NCBI GenBank assembly: GCA_963514095.1
Contig: OY741281.1
Span: 3,406,154-3,470,153, forward strand
DNA: 64,000 nt
DNA from: Eutrigla gurnardus
Lineage: Eukaryota > Chordata > Actinopteri > Perciformes > Triglidae
Direction of reading: 5' to 3'
Below, piece after piece: positions 10,530 to 24,607 of this stretch. Below the pieces are notes generated by a model. That model did not search any database and was not told where the DNA came from. It saw only the letters and a program-made list of their open reading frames with translations. Position 1 is the stretch's first letter. Each line of letters opens with the position of its first letter. A program made the translations under genes and the position numbers.

Positions 10530-13500
10530 ATGAGCAGGGTGAGCAAATAATTAAAAAAGTTTGTCATCTATAAACCTGCACGATCAGTTAATTTCACAGC
10601 TAGAAAAACAAACAAAAAAGGTGATATTTAAATCCCCCTTTTTTTTTATTATTTATGTTATTCGCATTGCTTTTGATTATTTTATTCTCTGGTGTTCCTG
10701 TGTTTGAAATGGGACCAGAGGGGGGTTTTGCAGTGCATTACAGCCGTGGTTGTTATAGTGATGTGGGAGATGCCAGGCTGAGCAGGGAGTTGGTGAAGGA
10801 GGGGAACAAAGAGCTTTATGGCCAAAGAAAGTTAATTAATGCAGAAATAAATAAGCAGTTTGGCCCCTGAGTTCTTAGTGGGCTTAGAAAACTACTCTGT
10901 GTAATCCCCTAATACAGCTCCTTGTTCAGATTCTGCATCATTCTTACACTTTTTTCTGTAGGCACGTGCAGCTATCACTACAGTTCACTCTCAATGAATT
11001 ATCTTAACTGTGGTGATAAGATCATCCATTGGTAAATACTCAAAGGTCACAGTCATCTGCTTTATAGAGGATGTATAAAGACTTTACAACATTAGACTAA
11101 AACACTATAGAATATAACACCTTGTTACTTTCCATTTCACACACAGATGTATTTCTGCCTCAGCGGGCACACTATAGAGCTAAGTGTTAAGTTTGTGAAC
11201 TTATTCTTCATTACTTTCTTCTTTTGCACTTGTTCGCACCTGGGAAATACTGTCCATCACCAACCTGGAGCGTAAACTGTTTCCAAACTCACAAACGGAT
11301 GGGAACTAATGATGATATGAGTGGATTTGTACTCTTTGAGTTTTGACGTGCAGCCTTTTGGTTACTGTTGAACCAGGTTACACTGTGGACTGGTGACAAC
11401 GAGGCTCAGTGTCGTTTTGTCCTCTCTAAGCCGTGTGCACTGTGTGGTGTTATGTTTCTGTCTGTCTGTCTCGATGTCCACAGCAGATCAGGCGAGTGAA
11501 TGTGTGTGACTGTGTGAGAGTGGTGACACTCCCTGGTTTAGCCTGTACCTGTACTTCCCACGCACTATAAGGGGGGGGCGTGGCATCTCCAAGTCTACTA
11601 CTACCTGCCAGATTAAAAAAAAAAAAAGAAGGAACTGGGTCACAGATAAATGGGAGACTTTGCCCCGGAAAGTGACTCCTGTAGAATATGTGCTCACTTG
11701 ATCAAGATGGGACATGTTGTCTATTTCATAATCATTGTGACATATTTCGTAAGGACGCTGTTTGTGGGAAATCTTGCCTTTTAGATCTTAATTTAAACCC
11801 TTAAAATGTGGAGTGCACACAGGCCAAGTTGCCCCCTGGAGTCAAGCCCCTGGTGGGCTGTTTACAAGCTTTGGGTGTCACTCTCAGTCAACGCAGAATA
11901 GCGTAGTTGTCGCCCTGATTAGGCTATCATGTGTGGATGAAACCAGTCCTGAACACAGACTGGTAAAGCTCCGCTAATAAGATTATTGCTGGGATGGAAA
12001 AGGAATAGTCTACACGCACACACACACAATCATACACACTCCCTCTCCCACACACCGTTCCCTCGTACAGTACATTTCCTTCAGAGCTTTCTTGCTGATG
12101 CTTTGAATCTTTTTTGGAGGCTGTAACATCAGATAACAAACATCAAGGCTACAAAAGATTTTAATATGGCTTCAAATATTTGATAGAGAATTTTGTCAAG
12201 TGTTTCTTAATCTTGCTCGACGCTTGATACACCTGCGATGTGAACTCATTCCCACGAAAGACAAAATGCAGCGAACCTTTTCCCTCTCGTGCCGAACATA
12301 TGTGCAGCTTAAGTTTCACAGCTACCGCACAGTGATTTAGCTAATCAGCCAATCTGTTCTTTAAAACATTACGGCGGTGTTGTTTTTAGGCGTCCTGGAA
12401 GAATGTCTTCCTCACAGCTTTTCATACCTTGAGTCAAATAGACAACCAGTCAAGTGACAGCTTTGAAAGGAATGGCGCGTTGCTCCGGGGCCGGTTGTGT
12501 CTGTCTCAGAGTTAAGCCAGAGAATGGAAAATGAGAGAAACGCTTACTTTCTCTTGATTGTCTCTGTCTAGAGCTTTTTTTTTGTTTTGTTTTTAATTTA
12601 ATGCTCAGTTCATTTTGCTGTTATTAGTTTTATCCTGGCCTCAGGCAGGACATACCTCTGCAGAGGTGAACTATGGGCAGGAGGTCACTAATCACTATGT
12701 ATTTTGACTCTTTACATAACTGCCAGCGTTTTCCAGCCAAACAGGAAGGAGGAGGTAGTAATTTTAATGCCTTCCTCCCTGCCCAGCTCCAGGCATGCAA
12801 GTGTATGTGTGTGTGTGTGAGTGCACATCAAGCGTGGGCCGTGCACTCTGAGAGAGGATGCTCTAACTAATAGTGCGTGTGTTTTCGGAGTGCGTGCTTT
12901 CGGAGCCTCGTATACATGTTTATGTATCTCGGTGAGTGTTCATCCTCGTCTCTGGGAGTCTAATCTGAGGCTGGCTCCAGCTGGCTGCTGTGTGTGTGTG
13001 TGTGATGTGTGTGTGTGTGGGGGGGGGCTCCTCCCTTAGCTCTTAATTAACTCTGGACCAGGGCCCCAGTGCGCCGCTCCCATCCACAGGAGGAAGCCGG
13101 AGAGCTGCAGGGATCCTGGTTCACAGGCAGAGCAAAGATGATATAAGAAAAGTGACCCGCTTTCACAGGCAGTAGGGTGTGATATTAACACATACGTAAG
13201 TAATATTTGTCTTTGGAGTTGGAATATGCATAGCTGTAGACATGGACGTAGCAGGTGCTTTTATTATGTTTGTCATTTCAGAAAATATGAGGGAATTGAA
13301 AAGATGCCATTATCATTTTTTCATGCAACGTATTCCCGTACTGTGCATGTATTGTAAACCGTATGAAAAACACTGCTTTGAGTAAAAATGCAGTACAGTA
13401 AACATTTTATATTTAATTTCAGGGTAGCTTTTCATAGTAAAAGTAACGACAGTTGTCAGTTTTTAAATATTTGTTCTGTAAAGTTGATAGTTGGATGGAT

Positions 13501-16500
13501 TGCCACCCAACCTGCCATATCAACAGTGGAACAAGTTTGTCTGCCATGCACATCAGCGCTGACATTGTCATTGAGGTCAATGCATTCGGTCTAAAAATAG
13601 AATAAGGCTCAGGTAGCCTTCACCAGTTTCAAAGGGCACAGTGAAAAGTCACAGATGCTGGAGTTATTGGAGTATAACATTGAAAAGTGCTCTCTGTGTT
13701 TTGTGAAAGTCACCACTCTGCGTCAGCTTGGTTCTGACTATCAGCACTGCCAAGCATTCGTAGACGCCAACTGGCCTGCGACAGTCGGCGCCAAGTTTAG
13801 GGAGAAGGCAGAAAGGTGTTGAAGGATAGCGCCGTCGGTAGAATGTCTGATAGCACGACGGGAGTATTCAAAAACAAAAACAAGCCACTCCAGCTGTAGG
13901 AATTCCTTTCCTATCTCCTATCTTTCTGCTTGGAAAACAGATGGGGATAATTGATCCCTGTCTATTTTTTTCCAGCCGCCGCTCAACGCGATTCTTCGAA
14001 GGGGACGAGGCGGAGAAAAGTACAAGAAAACAATTCAGCATAGCTTTGAATGCGGATCATTGTTTGGCGAGGGGTGTTTACTGTCTGTCAGCAGCGGTGC
14101 TTGGCAGCGGTGGCTCTGTGTTTACATAAGTGTTCGCTGTGATGGAGCGAGCTGGTTGAAGTGACAGCAGATTCCACAGAGGGTTTGACTGAGGCAGCCC
14201 ATCTGCTGCTGAACACGGGAGGCATGGGAACCTTCCAGAGTCCCTGCAACTCCCAGCATGTGTACATAGCAGACGGGCGGAAGCCTTCGAACCTTGCATT
14301 CACTTTGTGTGAGGACTGAGTGATGCTGAATCACAGCATATTAGAGGTGAGGAGACGGTTTTCCTGCAAGAAAACCCCAAACATCTGTAATTACATTTTA
14401 TATTCCGCTGTTTTTGCTATATTCAATTATAGTAATCACCGAAATCGAGATGATATCTGGTCTCAAACCATCATATTGATATTACAACCACATATCATCT
14501 TAATCTAATTAAAACATTGGGTCATATTCAGTGAACTATTTTGGAATAAACCAGCCTAACTATTCGTTTTCTCGCATCTCTCGATACAGAGACACTGAAG
14601 AAATACCTGCATGTAAATACATTTTATAGAGAGATTATGATTTTTTTTGTAGGTCTGGAAATGTAGGCTTATATATTTACAGCCTGTATAGGATCGTATT
14701 TTTATTTTGGATAATTTGTCACTTTGTAGAAGTACAATGATGTCTCATTTGTGACTGTTTGAAAACCAGTTTTAAAAGTAAACTTTGGGCTTTTTCTCAC
14801 AAATGACATTTTGACAGAAGGAAAAGCATGAGCGTAAAGAATAAAAAGGATGATGCCTGAACTCGTATTGTGCAAGCTGACTCACTTTCCCACTGTCATG
14901 GTTTACTGGAACACACAAAAACAGCCAGTGTTGACGTTATAACTGTAGTAACAAGAATACAAGGCACACGTATGAATCCTTTATAAACGAGCATTGGAGA
15001 CTCTCAGGACTCTGTATCAGGATAAAGAGTGGAACTGTGTTCACTGACTTGAAGCCCACACAAGCCTCCCCCCACATCGCCACCTCATCATCGACGTAAT
15101 CTGGAGAAAACCGGGCAATTTATTGCATTAATCACAATGGATTAGCAAGTTTCATTGCTTAGTCACGCTCATAAAGCTCCACTTCAAAGGCTCGGCTGCA
15201 TTTGCCACTGGCCTGAATCACACACACACACACTTGCACACTCGCATTAAGCTGAACTTGGCACAACACCACCCCGACCTGGGCCTCAGCTCTCCTTGGA
15301 CATTGAAATACAGCACCAAGGACAAACGCATGTAGTGTTCTCAGTGAACGATGTTTTACTCTTCTGGATCCCGTGTGTGCAGAGAGACGTCCATCGCCCA
15401 TTTTATCTCTTTTCTTTATTCTCCTCTATACACAGACGCTGCACTGTAAAGTTCAAACAAAGAGTTAGTTCTCTCATGTTCTTTTCCTGCTTCTCAGGAA
15501 TTCATTTTCACAGCCCTTCCTGGGGGAAAAAACACATTTTATTTTATTCTGTTCATTTTTAATATGCATAAAATACATGTTTGTTTCTGGTTTTGCAGGC
15601 AGAACAACAGGACAGAGTCTTGTCCACAAGCGAGGAGTCTCTCCCGTGTCTCCACACCCCTAAAGCCGACCCGTTGATCCGAAGCCGACCCCTCAGTGAT
15701 ATATTCCCCATCCACAATCACGCTGACAGAAATGCGGTCCCGTGTCTGCTGTCAGGGTGCGGTGCCCAAGTACAGCCGATGACCGCAGGTCTCGACGAGA
15801 ATAGATTGAATGGCATCAACACCTGCACCTGGTCCAATCCGGTCATAGGTCAACCTGAGGAAAAGCCTTATTCCTCCAGAATTATGAGGCTTTTTTCCAA
15901 CTCGAAGAAGGGCCCTGTGCCCGCTCACAGTCCAACCGCCGACAGTCCCGCCGCCTCTACGCACAACAACGGCAACGGCGCCTCCCAGTCCTGGTCAGGA
16001 CTTTCGGGACTGGCTGTTGTGGACTCCTTCAAAAAGCTCCGCTCCTCTGTGCTCCAGGGTATACAGAGTAGAGGGGCGGTTACCCAGGATGGAGAACAGG
16101 ACCCATCAAATCAGGACATGGCTAATGGCACGGGTGTGGTCAACACTGAGCCTGGTCTAGATGATGCAGGAAATCACTTAACGTTTGCAGAAGGACACAG
16201 TGTGTCTAATGGAAGGTTTGCTATGATGAGCCGCCGGGGGTCAGATATTGAGGACTACGACGATGAGGAAAATTACGAAGGAGACGGTCTCACGCGCAAC
16301 GCACGCTTCTCAAGGAGCATCAGGAGAGCGTACGGACCAGGACGCATCTCTTTACTCGACACGGGGAATAGGAGACTGGCAGGAAGCAGCGCAAACGAAG
16401 CTGCTGACAGTCGGAGACCAGATGTGACATCCACGGCCAGCGTCCAAACAAAGACCACGAACGGAAACACAAACGTGAAAGTGCTGAGCAGACTTAGCAA

Positions 16501-19500
16501 AAGTGCAGAGAATCTCCATATATTTAAGGGGCCTTTCAGACGCAAAGCCCCGTCTCCAGGACGTCCTTCGCCTCAGGAGGACTCCCAGAGCACGAGCACG
16601 TCAAACGGGATGCCAAGCATCCAGAGGACAGCCAGCGCCTCCTCGGTGGACCTCCGGGGCCACGCTGCTAGCCGCAGGAAGAGCCCTGTGATGACCAAGG
16701 GCCCGATGCTGAAGCTAGTGGGCAGCATGACTGACCTGACTGTCCGCCGCAGGCGAAGTCCCTCCCCAAGCCCCACTACTGCATCCCCGTTGTCACCCCT
16801 GACCCGTCTCCATGACGACTACTCCCGCCGCGTGCCTTGCCTAACAACCACCGAGCGACAGCGCCGGCCCTCGCCCGTCCGAGCCCGGGTCATGTCTGTC
16901 GAACGCACCCCTCCGGGTCATCCGCAGCACCAGGTCCTCATCAGCCAGGTTTCTGTGGAGGCCCCACAGGGACCAGAGCAGACTTCACCTGGTACCTCTG
17001 CTCATTATGAGTCACTAACTGGCGCCACCACGAATGGCTATAAACCAACAGCAGAATGCGATTCCTCTTTTCTGAGCCAGAACGAGCCTTCCCAGCAACA
17101 AGAACAGGCTGACGTCAACATGCTACCAAATGAGGTAAGGGAGGGGAATCTAAAGGTGACTGGGGTCTGATGTGAAATAACTCTTTTTATTTATTGGTGC
17201 TGTATATAGCTATATTTCTGTGTGGAGTCAGTATTGCCCCACCCGTTGTTTGCACAGGAGATGCAGAGCCAGGGAGGACGAGTGTAAAACAATAATGATT
17301 CTGTTATCTTTATGCATCCTGTGTCTTTGATTACAAAGCGTTTCATTGGTTACAGACGGATAAAATGTGCTGCAGCAGAAAGCTGCAAAAATGTCACTAT
17401 CACACATTAGCAGCACCTTTAAGGTGAGATTGGAAATCATTAGATGGCAGACTCTCTGTAAAGGGTGAAGAGGAAGGAAGAGAGACGGAGGATTTTTCCT
17501 ATAATCTAAATCATTAATGGATGCCAATCTTCCACTGGAGTGGCATTGACCTTTGTCTTAGGAAAGGAAGCATCACATCTCCGAGTGATTTTATGAAGTG
17601 ATCTTTGAATCTGGTGGTGATTTCTAACCCCACGGCGATAACTTCTCACGACGACGTACGTGACGCTTGTCAGTGTTGTGCTCGTATGTCTAAAAAAAGA
17701 GCTGCGTGTGTCCAAAGTCTCCTTCAGGGTCAAATAAATCAAACGGATCATTCTTCACTGTCCCGTTTCCCCGTCGGTTGTGTATGATATACTGCCTTCT
17801 GCCGCGGCAGGGTCACATGCTGAAGCCAGCTGTTCTGTGCTGCCAGGCACACTGAAGGAGCAGAGTTAATGATTAGGCTTTGTTTATGATTAGTGGCCCT
17901 TGCGCAAAAAAAGCAGCTCCATAGTCCTGTTGCTGTGGGAGGGAAGGCAGCGATGAGTGAACACAGCCCCCGCCTCGCGTCCTTAAGCCCGCTGGATCAA
18001 AGTCCAGCGCTGTGGACACTGGGCCCTGGACAGCTAGCAGCACCACCAGGTAGACCGGATCCACAATCACACCATTCTAGTGAAATGTGCTTTTGTCTCA
18101 GGGTCGGATTTCTGCCTTTTGAAGATGAACCGGAAAAATCTGATCTGTTTGCTTTAGAAGTCAAAGTGGCTTTTTTACTGGCCTCGTAAAGAAGTGACCA
18201 CAAGCCAAGTGTGTGTTTGAATGTGTTCACAATGGTGCTGGGCCACTGTGTGCCTTTCCAGTGTATGTGCCGGGGACCGGACCAAGACCGAGAGAACCCA
18301 GAGGTGAGGTTTGATACGGCGGGCTGACTAACAGACTTAGAGCAACCATTTCCAAATGAGTAATCGGTAGCCAATATTTGAGTGCTGAGCACACGATACC
18401 CGCTGACATACATTCAGAACGATAACATTTAATTGTGGAAATATTTGTGGAATTTCAGTTGCACCTCATGTTTGAACTTGATAAGCGTGGGGGGGGGGTT
18501 TATTGTGTTCAATATGTGGAGTCAATCACTGTGTGAACTTGGAGTACTTCCACGGGATAATAAAGTTTCTCACGGTGAGTCACGACGATGTTCTTTGAAA
18601 TAAGTTTCATGTTGATTTTTGCTCTGTTTCTGTTTAACAAATGTTCTCCTCAGCAGATATTATGTTCAACAGGGAAAATCAATCATCCTTATTGAGTTTT
18701 GAACTTTTTCCTGACGATCCCTAGGCGACATCAGACCCACCAGCGCCAGAAACACTCCTTCAGATGGAGGAAGTCTCTCCAATGAGCACCAGCACCCCTC
18801 CCGTCTCCCCGACGTGCCCCTCGGAGTCGCCCACATCGCCCACCTCATCCACGGACGGATCCACGGACCCGTCCTCCGTCAAGCCCAGGCGAAGGAGCGG
18901 ACGCCAGAGACCTCGGCCCATCTCCGACTACGGCCAGCTCATCTCCAGGAAGCAGTCTATCCCGGAGGAAGTGGCAGAAGAAAGGACGGTGAAAACATCG
19001 TTGCATAAAGACTGCGGTGGTAATGACGGGGACGGAGAGAGCCCCGAGAAAGGAGACGTCCAAGGGACGAGGCAGCGTCCCATCTCGGTTATAGGAGTCG
19101 TGGACCTGTTCTCTCCCGATGCCGAGGAGAAAGACGACCGCCTTCCTTCTGTAAGCCTTTACACTTACAGTTTAAACCGACTAGAGGCACACAGTTCCTG
19201 AACAAAGTGAAAAGGCCTGGATGACTTCCAGTCTACTGTAGATAAACTGGAAATGTGGTGGGATGTGTTGTTTCAGCCAGTCAGGTGTTGAATCAACGTT
19301 GGCTTCAGGCTGATCTAGTTGCCAATGAAGGAATCCAAGTAATTAAATGAATAATAATAATAAAAAAGACTGTAGTTAGGTAGGAAAACATGTTAGTTTA
19401 TAAATGAATGTGTTTATTTTAGAGATTACAGAAACACCCTCATATTTAAATGGAGGCAATCAGATTAAACAGATTTTCACTCTTCATTCAGTTAATTGCT

Positions 19501-22500
19501 GCAAAAGACATGCTGATCACTTACAAGTGTTAAATACAAGTGTTTAAACTACATTCTGATGAATTCTGAATGGGGAAGAAAATAATGAGCATTATTTAAA
19601 CTGGGAGCTCAGTCATTCTTCTGTGTTCTGTATTTCTGCAGACTTAAAATACCAAAATCCAGATAATGTTATCTGTTCTGAGTCTTATTCCTATGTGACA
19701 ACATGGCGGCCTGAGAAAGTGAGCTCTTGCTAAATCCCAGCTTCCCGTCTCCTCCCTGCAGCCCCTGTCGCGGCCGCCCATCCCCTCCCACCAGGTCCCT
19801 CCCTACAGAGCGGTGTCTGCCAGGTTTCGCCCCTCGGCCCTGTCCCAGAGCACCCCCATCGGACTGGACCGCGTCGGACGGCGTAAACTCCACCGAGTGC
19901 TCAGCGGTGAGAACTGGGGCTTTCTAAATTCTAAGTGTGTTGGATGGAAAAATGTTGGCATGGAGCCAGGTGTGGGTGTGCCTGCAATCTGCGGTTTGTT
20001 TTCTGATTACACTTAAATGTTGACGGATCGTTTTCAGCTCCGTACATCTCCGTATATGCGTTGCAGATGGTGTGACTGAGCGCTCGGCGACACTTGAGGA
20101 CAGCGTGAGCGAGGAGGAGGAGGGCAGCTTCGATGAGCTCACCGAGGCCACGCCCTACCTCCAGCCAGGGGTGGAGCTCTCCGTGCTTAACGAGGTACGG
20201 CTGAGGAAGGGGGAGCGTGCTGCGTGGCAGCACTCCAGCATCTCCTCCGAAGATGTGTGTTGTATCTGTGGTGAAGCATTTATCTTGTCGTATGCGTGTT
20301 TTTTAAAGATGTTTGGCCGCAGTGCAGCAGAACAGACAGCCGCTGCCATGTCCACGAGTCTAGACGTAATCTTACATGTTAGACACAGGCTTAGCCTGCG
20401 TGTAATTGTATTTTTATCTTATCTGTGTGTGCTCTTCGCAGTGGATAAGCTCGGGCCACACGGTGTATGCGGAGGCTCTCTGGGACCATGTGACCATGGA
20501 GGAGCAGGAGCTGGCCTTCAAGGCTGGAGACGTTATCCGCATCCTGGATGCCTCGCATAAGGACTGGTGGTGGGGCAGGGGTGCCGACAAGGAGGCCTGG
20601 TTCCCTTCCAGCTTTGTGAGGGTAAGTGGACTTCCTGACCTGCGTGTCTAAAACATGTTTGCTCTCCAGCAGCACAGAAAAGTCCCACAAACTGGCTTAG
20701 ATCCAGACAGACCTCGCCAGCCCTTTTTCACTGTTGAAGGGTTTAAACCTCAGTGGTTGAGCTGGTTTCTGTGGTGACCAGAGCTGATTGACAGTTGAGT
20801 CTTAATTAGGCAGGCTGTGGTAACCATGGTGAGGCTGTTTGATTGGCGTATGGCCGTCTGCTGTGTAATTGCTTGTTGCTGAATCAATGTTGCCGAACAA
20901 GAGCTGGTTAAACTTGCACACGGCGTTACCATAGTGATGTGGAGTTTTCTGTAGTTCAAGTAGTTCTTGTTCTCCCTTTTGTGATCATGTTAATTTCCCT
21001 TCATGAGCTTTCATTAAACACAAAAATAGGGCCGTGACTTGAAGTCAGCTTTAAGGAAACAGACTTTCATATGATTTGATGGCAGCTCAGTCGTTGTTTG
21101 TGTGTGGCGGATGTGTTTCAGGTGAGAGTGAACCAGGAGGACTCGAGTGCAGAAAGTGTGGAGAGTGTGGCGGATCAGGAAGATCCGGCTCCCAGGGACA
21201 CACACAGCGCTCAGCACAAGGAGCAGATGAGAACCAATGTGGTTCAGGAGATCATGAACACCGAACGCATCTACATCAAACACCTGAAAGACATCTGTGA
21301 GGTACGGACCTCAGTATTCACATCTTGGCCCGCTGCTTTCCTGTCCTTTTTTTATTTAAGCTAGACTGGATTCACAGCTCTTAAGCAGTCCTACAATCTA
21401 ATCAATGCCAGCTTTTGTCATAAAATATTTAGAAAATGCTACATAAGTATTTCATAAATGACTTACCTGTCTAGCACCTCCTGTTGGCCAGCGTTTGAAC
21501 TGTTTCCAAACCTTCTGTGCTCACTGGTTTTGTGTTGCTTTCAGGGTTACATCCGTCAGTGCCGTAAACACCCGGACATGTTCACTGAGCTGCAGCTGAA
21601 GACCATCTTCAGCAACATAGAGGACATCTACAAGTTTCAGAGGCAGTTTCTCCGAGACCTGGAGAAGAAGTACAACAAAGACCAGCCGCATCTCAGTGAA
21701 ATAGGCTCTTGTTTTCTCTTGCAGGTAGCGAACAAAACACAAAACCCTCTGCCGTTCTCTTAATTTGTGTAATTTATTTACCCGATTCGGTAGTTTTGCA
21801 TTTTAATTGAACATTTCTCCTTTTGTTCCTCAGGATGAGGGCTTCTCCATCTACTCAGACTATTGTAACACTCATCCAGCAGCGTCTGCTGAGCTGCAGC
21901 GCCTCATGAAATCGGGCAAATACAAGCACTTCTTCGAGGCCTGCCGGCTCCTCCAGCAGATGATCGACATTTCCATCGCGGGGTTCTTGCTCACGCCGGT
22001 CCAGAAGATCTGTAAATACCCCCTGCAGCTAGGAGAGCTGCTCAAGTACACCCCCAAAGACCACAGGTACTTGTGCTGCAGGGATGACATATTGTTCTAG
22101 TGCAGAACCAAGAAGATCAATTTATAAAGATAATCTAAGACATTTTATGAATTCTGAAGCATGAATGTAATTACTAGAACTCTAAAGAAAACTACACCAG
22201 ACTCTTATTTTAACAGCTCGTTAGCAGCTGCCTTTATTTTTATATCGTAGAACAAAATGTTAAAATCTAAAAATGTGTTGACCACAAACTTTATTGCAGG
22301 AATCTAATTAAAAACCCATTAAAAACACAATTGACTAGGAGATGAGGGAACCAGAAGTGTTTCCTGGTTCTGGAATAATTCCTGCAGCTCTTAATGATGC
22401 TTGTTGCCATGGATACACTGTGTGCATTGCTTTGCGGTGGCTGTACAATAAAAGCTGTAAGCAAATGGCTGCAATGAGATGCACAGCTAACCAAACAACC

Positions 22501-23721
22501 CATTCAATCACAGTCACTGGTTCATCCATTCATTCATTCATTCACCTTAGATGGAGAATCCATGTTGGTTCCCGATGGTTTTACTACTAACGTTTTCATG
22601 AGTTTGAAGCAGCTTCCATCAGTTTAATGTGTGGACCCTCTGCTGATTTATTGCAGCGACCACAGTGGAGTGAGCAAAGCATACGAGGCCATGAAGAATG
22701 TGGCGAGTCTGATAAATGAGAGGAAGAGACGGCTGGAGAGCGTCGACACCATCGCTCACTGGCAGGTGGCCATTCTGCGCTGGGAGGTGATGATGACGAA
22801 TGCGTTTTCCCCCACTTTGTAGATTAAGTGTAGCCTATATGTTTCGCCAACCTTCTGGGAACGATATTTAAATATATTGTGTAAATCTTTTTGCCTCAGG
22901 GCCCCGACGTGCTGGAGCGCAGCTCAGATCTGATCCACTCCGGCGAGCTGACCCGAGTGGTTCGACAAGGCAAGATGCAACAGCGCAGCTTCTTCCTGTT
23001 CGACCACCAGCTGGTCTTCTGTAAGAAAGACGTCCTGCGCCGAGACCTGCTCCACTACCGCGGCCGCCTGGACATGGACCAGACCGAGGTGGTGGACGTG
23101 CCCGACGGGCGGGACCTCGACCTGGGCCTGACCCTGAGGAATGCCCTGCGTCTGCGCCACGCCTCCACTCTGGAGTTTGTGTGCGTGCTGTGCTGCAGGA
23201 AGGCCCAGGACAAGCAGAGGTGGCTTCAGGCCTTCGCCAAGGAGAGGTATCGAGTCAAGGAGGACCAGGAGATGGGTGAGTTGTGCTCAATTCCTCCCAG
23301 TCGCGACACAAACCGTCCACTGTGTTGGAAATATTTTGACCTGAAGGTGTTTTTGTTTGTTGGCAGGGATGGAGATCAGCGACGAGCAAAGAAAACAGGC
23401 CATTGTTAATGCCAGAAGAGCCAAACAGAAGAAGAGTAAATGTAAGGAAATGCTTTTTGTCATTTTTAATATTGTAAAATTCTGATCTTAGTTTAGTTTT
23501 TCATTACATTTTTGTTTTTTCACCTTTTTTTTTTTTTAGCGATCGGTTACTCCGGTTCTGTCCAATCACACCACCAAAACCTTCACCCTCTTCACCAGCG
23601 TCACATCACCATCCCAACCAGCGTGCCTCAGCAGCAGGTCTTCTCATTGGCCGAGCCCCCCAAACGAAAGCCTTATCACCTGTTCTACAGCTTCACCCGC
23701 AATGCCTTCTTCAAGAAATGA
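10530..23721 (+). CDS. spata13: Spermatogenesis-associated protein 13 / Asef2, Rho-family guanine nucleotide exchange factor
   Basis: Exons, all phase-consistent: 10530-10538, 15599-17134, 18725-19150, 19762-19906, 20067-20194, 20442-20621, 21122-21301, 21545-21724, 21834-22066, 22657-22786, 22900-23275, 23367-23441, 23540-23721. They total about 1259 residues, near the long mammalian isoform. The first ~650 residues are Ser/Pro/Arg-rich and probably disordered. An APC-binding-type region follows (QSTPIGLDRVGRRKLH, then acidic SVSEEEEGSFDEL). Then come an SH3 domain (~755-808; AEALWDH, KDWWWGR, WFPSSFVR), a DH domain (~845-1045; NVVQEIMNTERIYIKHL, LLTPVQKICKYPLQL) and a PH domain (~1055-1175). 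The C-terminus SFTRNAFFKK is Asef2-like. Asef2 activates Cdc42/Rac1 for adhesion turnover and migration and is released from autoinhibition by APC (family knowledge). The three-codon first exon (ATG AGC AGG) is the weakest part; other first exons may exist in the 5-kb intron. Confidence 0.93.
10539..15598. other. spata13 intron 1 (about 5 kb)
   Basis: This holds short TG runs (near 12807 and 12991), poly-T stretches and unique-looking sequence. No exon with a recognisable product or repeat family was found. Open frames near 10655 and 13941 have no recognisable similarity and poor context. Confidence 0.5.
17135..18724. other. spata13 intron between the large 5' exon and the next exon
   Basis: No coding exon or recognised repeat is seen. 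A short G run lies at about 18490-18499. Confidence 0.5.
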
Positions 23722-24194
23722 TGTGTTGCTCCCACTCCCATCTTTTATTTTTTTTTCCTCCTGTGTACGTTAGTTCACTCAAACCATCCTCGGACTCAAA
23801 GAACACTTTTCCCTGTATTTTTCTGCCTGTGGATGTATCGCCATGTCGTGTTTTTGTGCCTCATGTAACTTTATCTTTTGTGTCGCATCATGAAGTTCAC
23901 TTTAAAAAGTGTTAAAATACTGACTGTCCATTTTGTTGCTGTGTTTAAATGCTGCTCACTCGTCTCCCACCCTGTCTTAATAACCCCAAACTGAAAGTTT
24001 TCTTTTCTTTTTAAATGTTAATTATGACAACGATGCTTATTCTGCATTTATGTTGACAAACATGTTTTACTTTATTTCACGGAGGCTGGACCCTTTTTTT
24101 TTTTTTTTTTTTGCTGTGAGTCTGTCAACTCTTAGCACCAAACAGCCAGAGGAGAAATGAACTGACACAGTCACCTACATTGGTAACACTGTAA

Positions 24195-24200
24195 ATAAAC
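24195..24200 (+). terminator. Polyadenylation signal of spata13
   Basis: AATAAA lies about 475 bp after the stop codon and about 410 bp before the tmprss7 start codon, so the two genes are separated by only a few hundred bases. Confidence 0.6.
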
Positions 24201-24607
24201 CTGTACAAACATGCTTAACGAGAGTGTTGTCACTTTAAGATAATGTTGTTTTCTTAGCCAGTTGTTTTCCTTTTTTTTTATTGCAGAAGAAACGGAGTGT
24301 ATTGTGTGGCCGTTGAATATTAGTTGACGTGAATTAGACAGAAAGGGTTTGAAGGTAATGAATGAAACATTAGCCGTGGAGGAGGAGGTACGTTGCCATC
24401 AACCAGCTCCCTGCTTCTCCAACACCAGGATCCGGTTTCACACACCTGTCGACCTGCATCCAAACACTCACTCTACGCTCTTATATGTGTGTTCGCTGCT
24501 GTTTCTTATTATGAGGCACTTTGTTTTATTCTGAAGGAAAAGAGAATGGGTTTTAAAAAACGGAAATCCAGAATTAGATGATAGAAGCGTGAAGGCATGC
24601 CGGTGTC

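Noticed and set aside
10655..10870. 71-codon frame with a hydrophobic N-terminus (LLLIILFSGVPV)
   Set aside because: Intronic, starts at a non-ATG codon, and has no family match or splice context.
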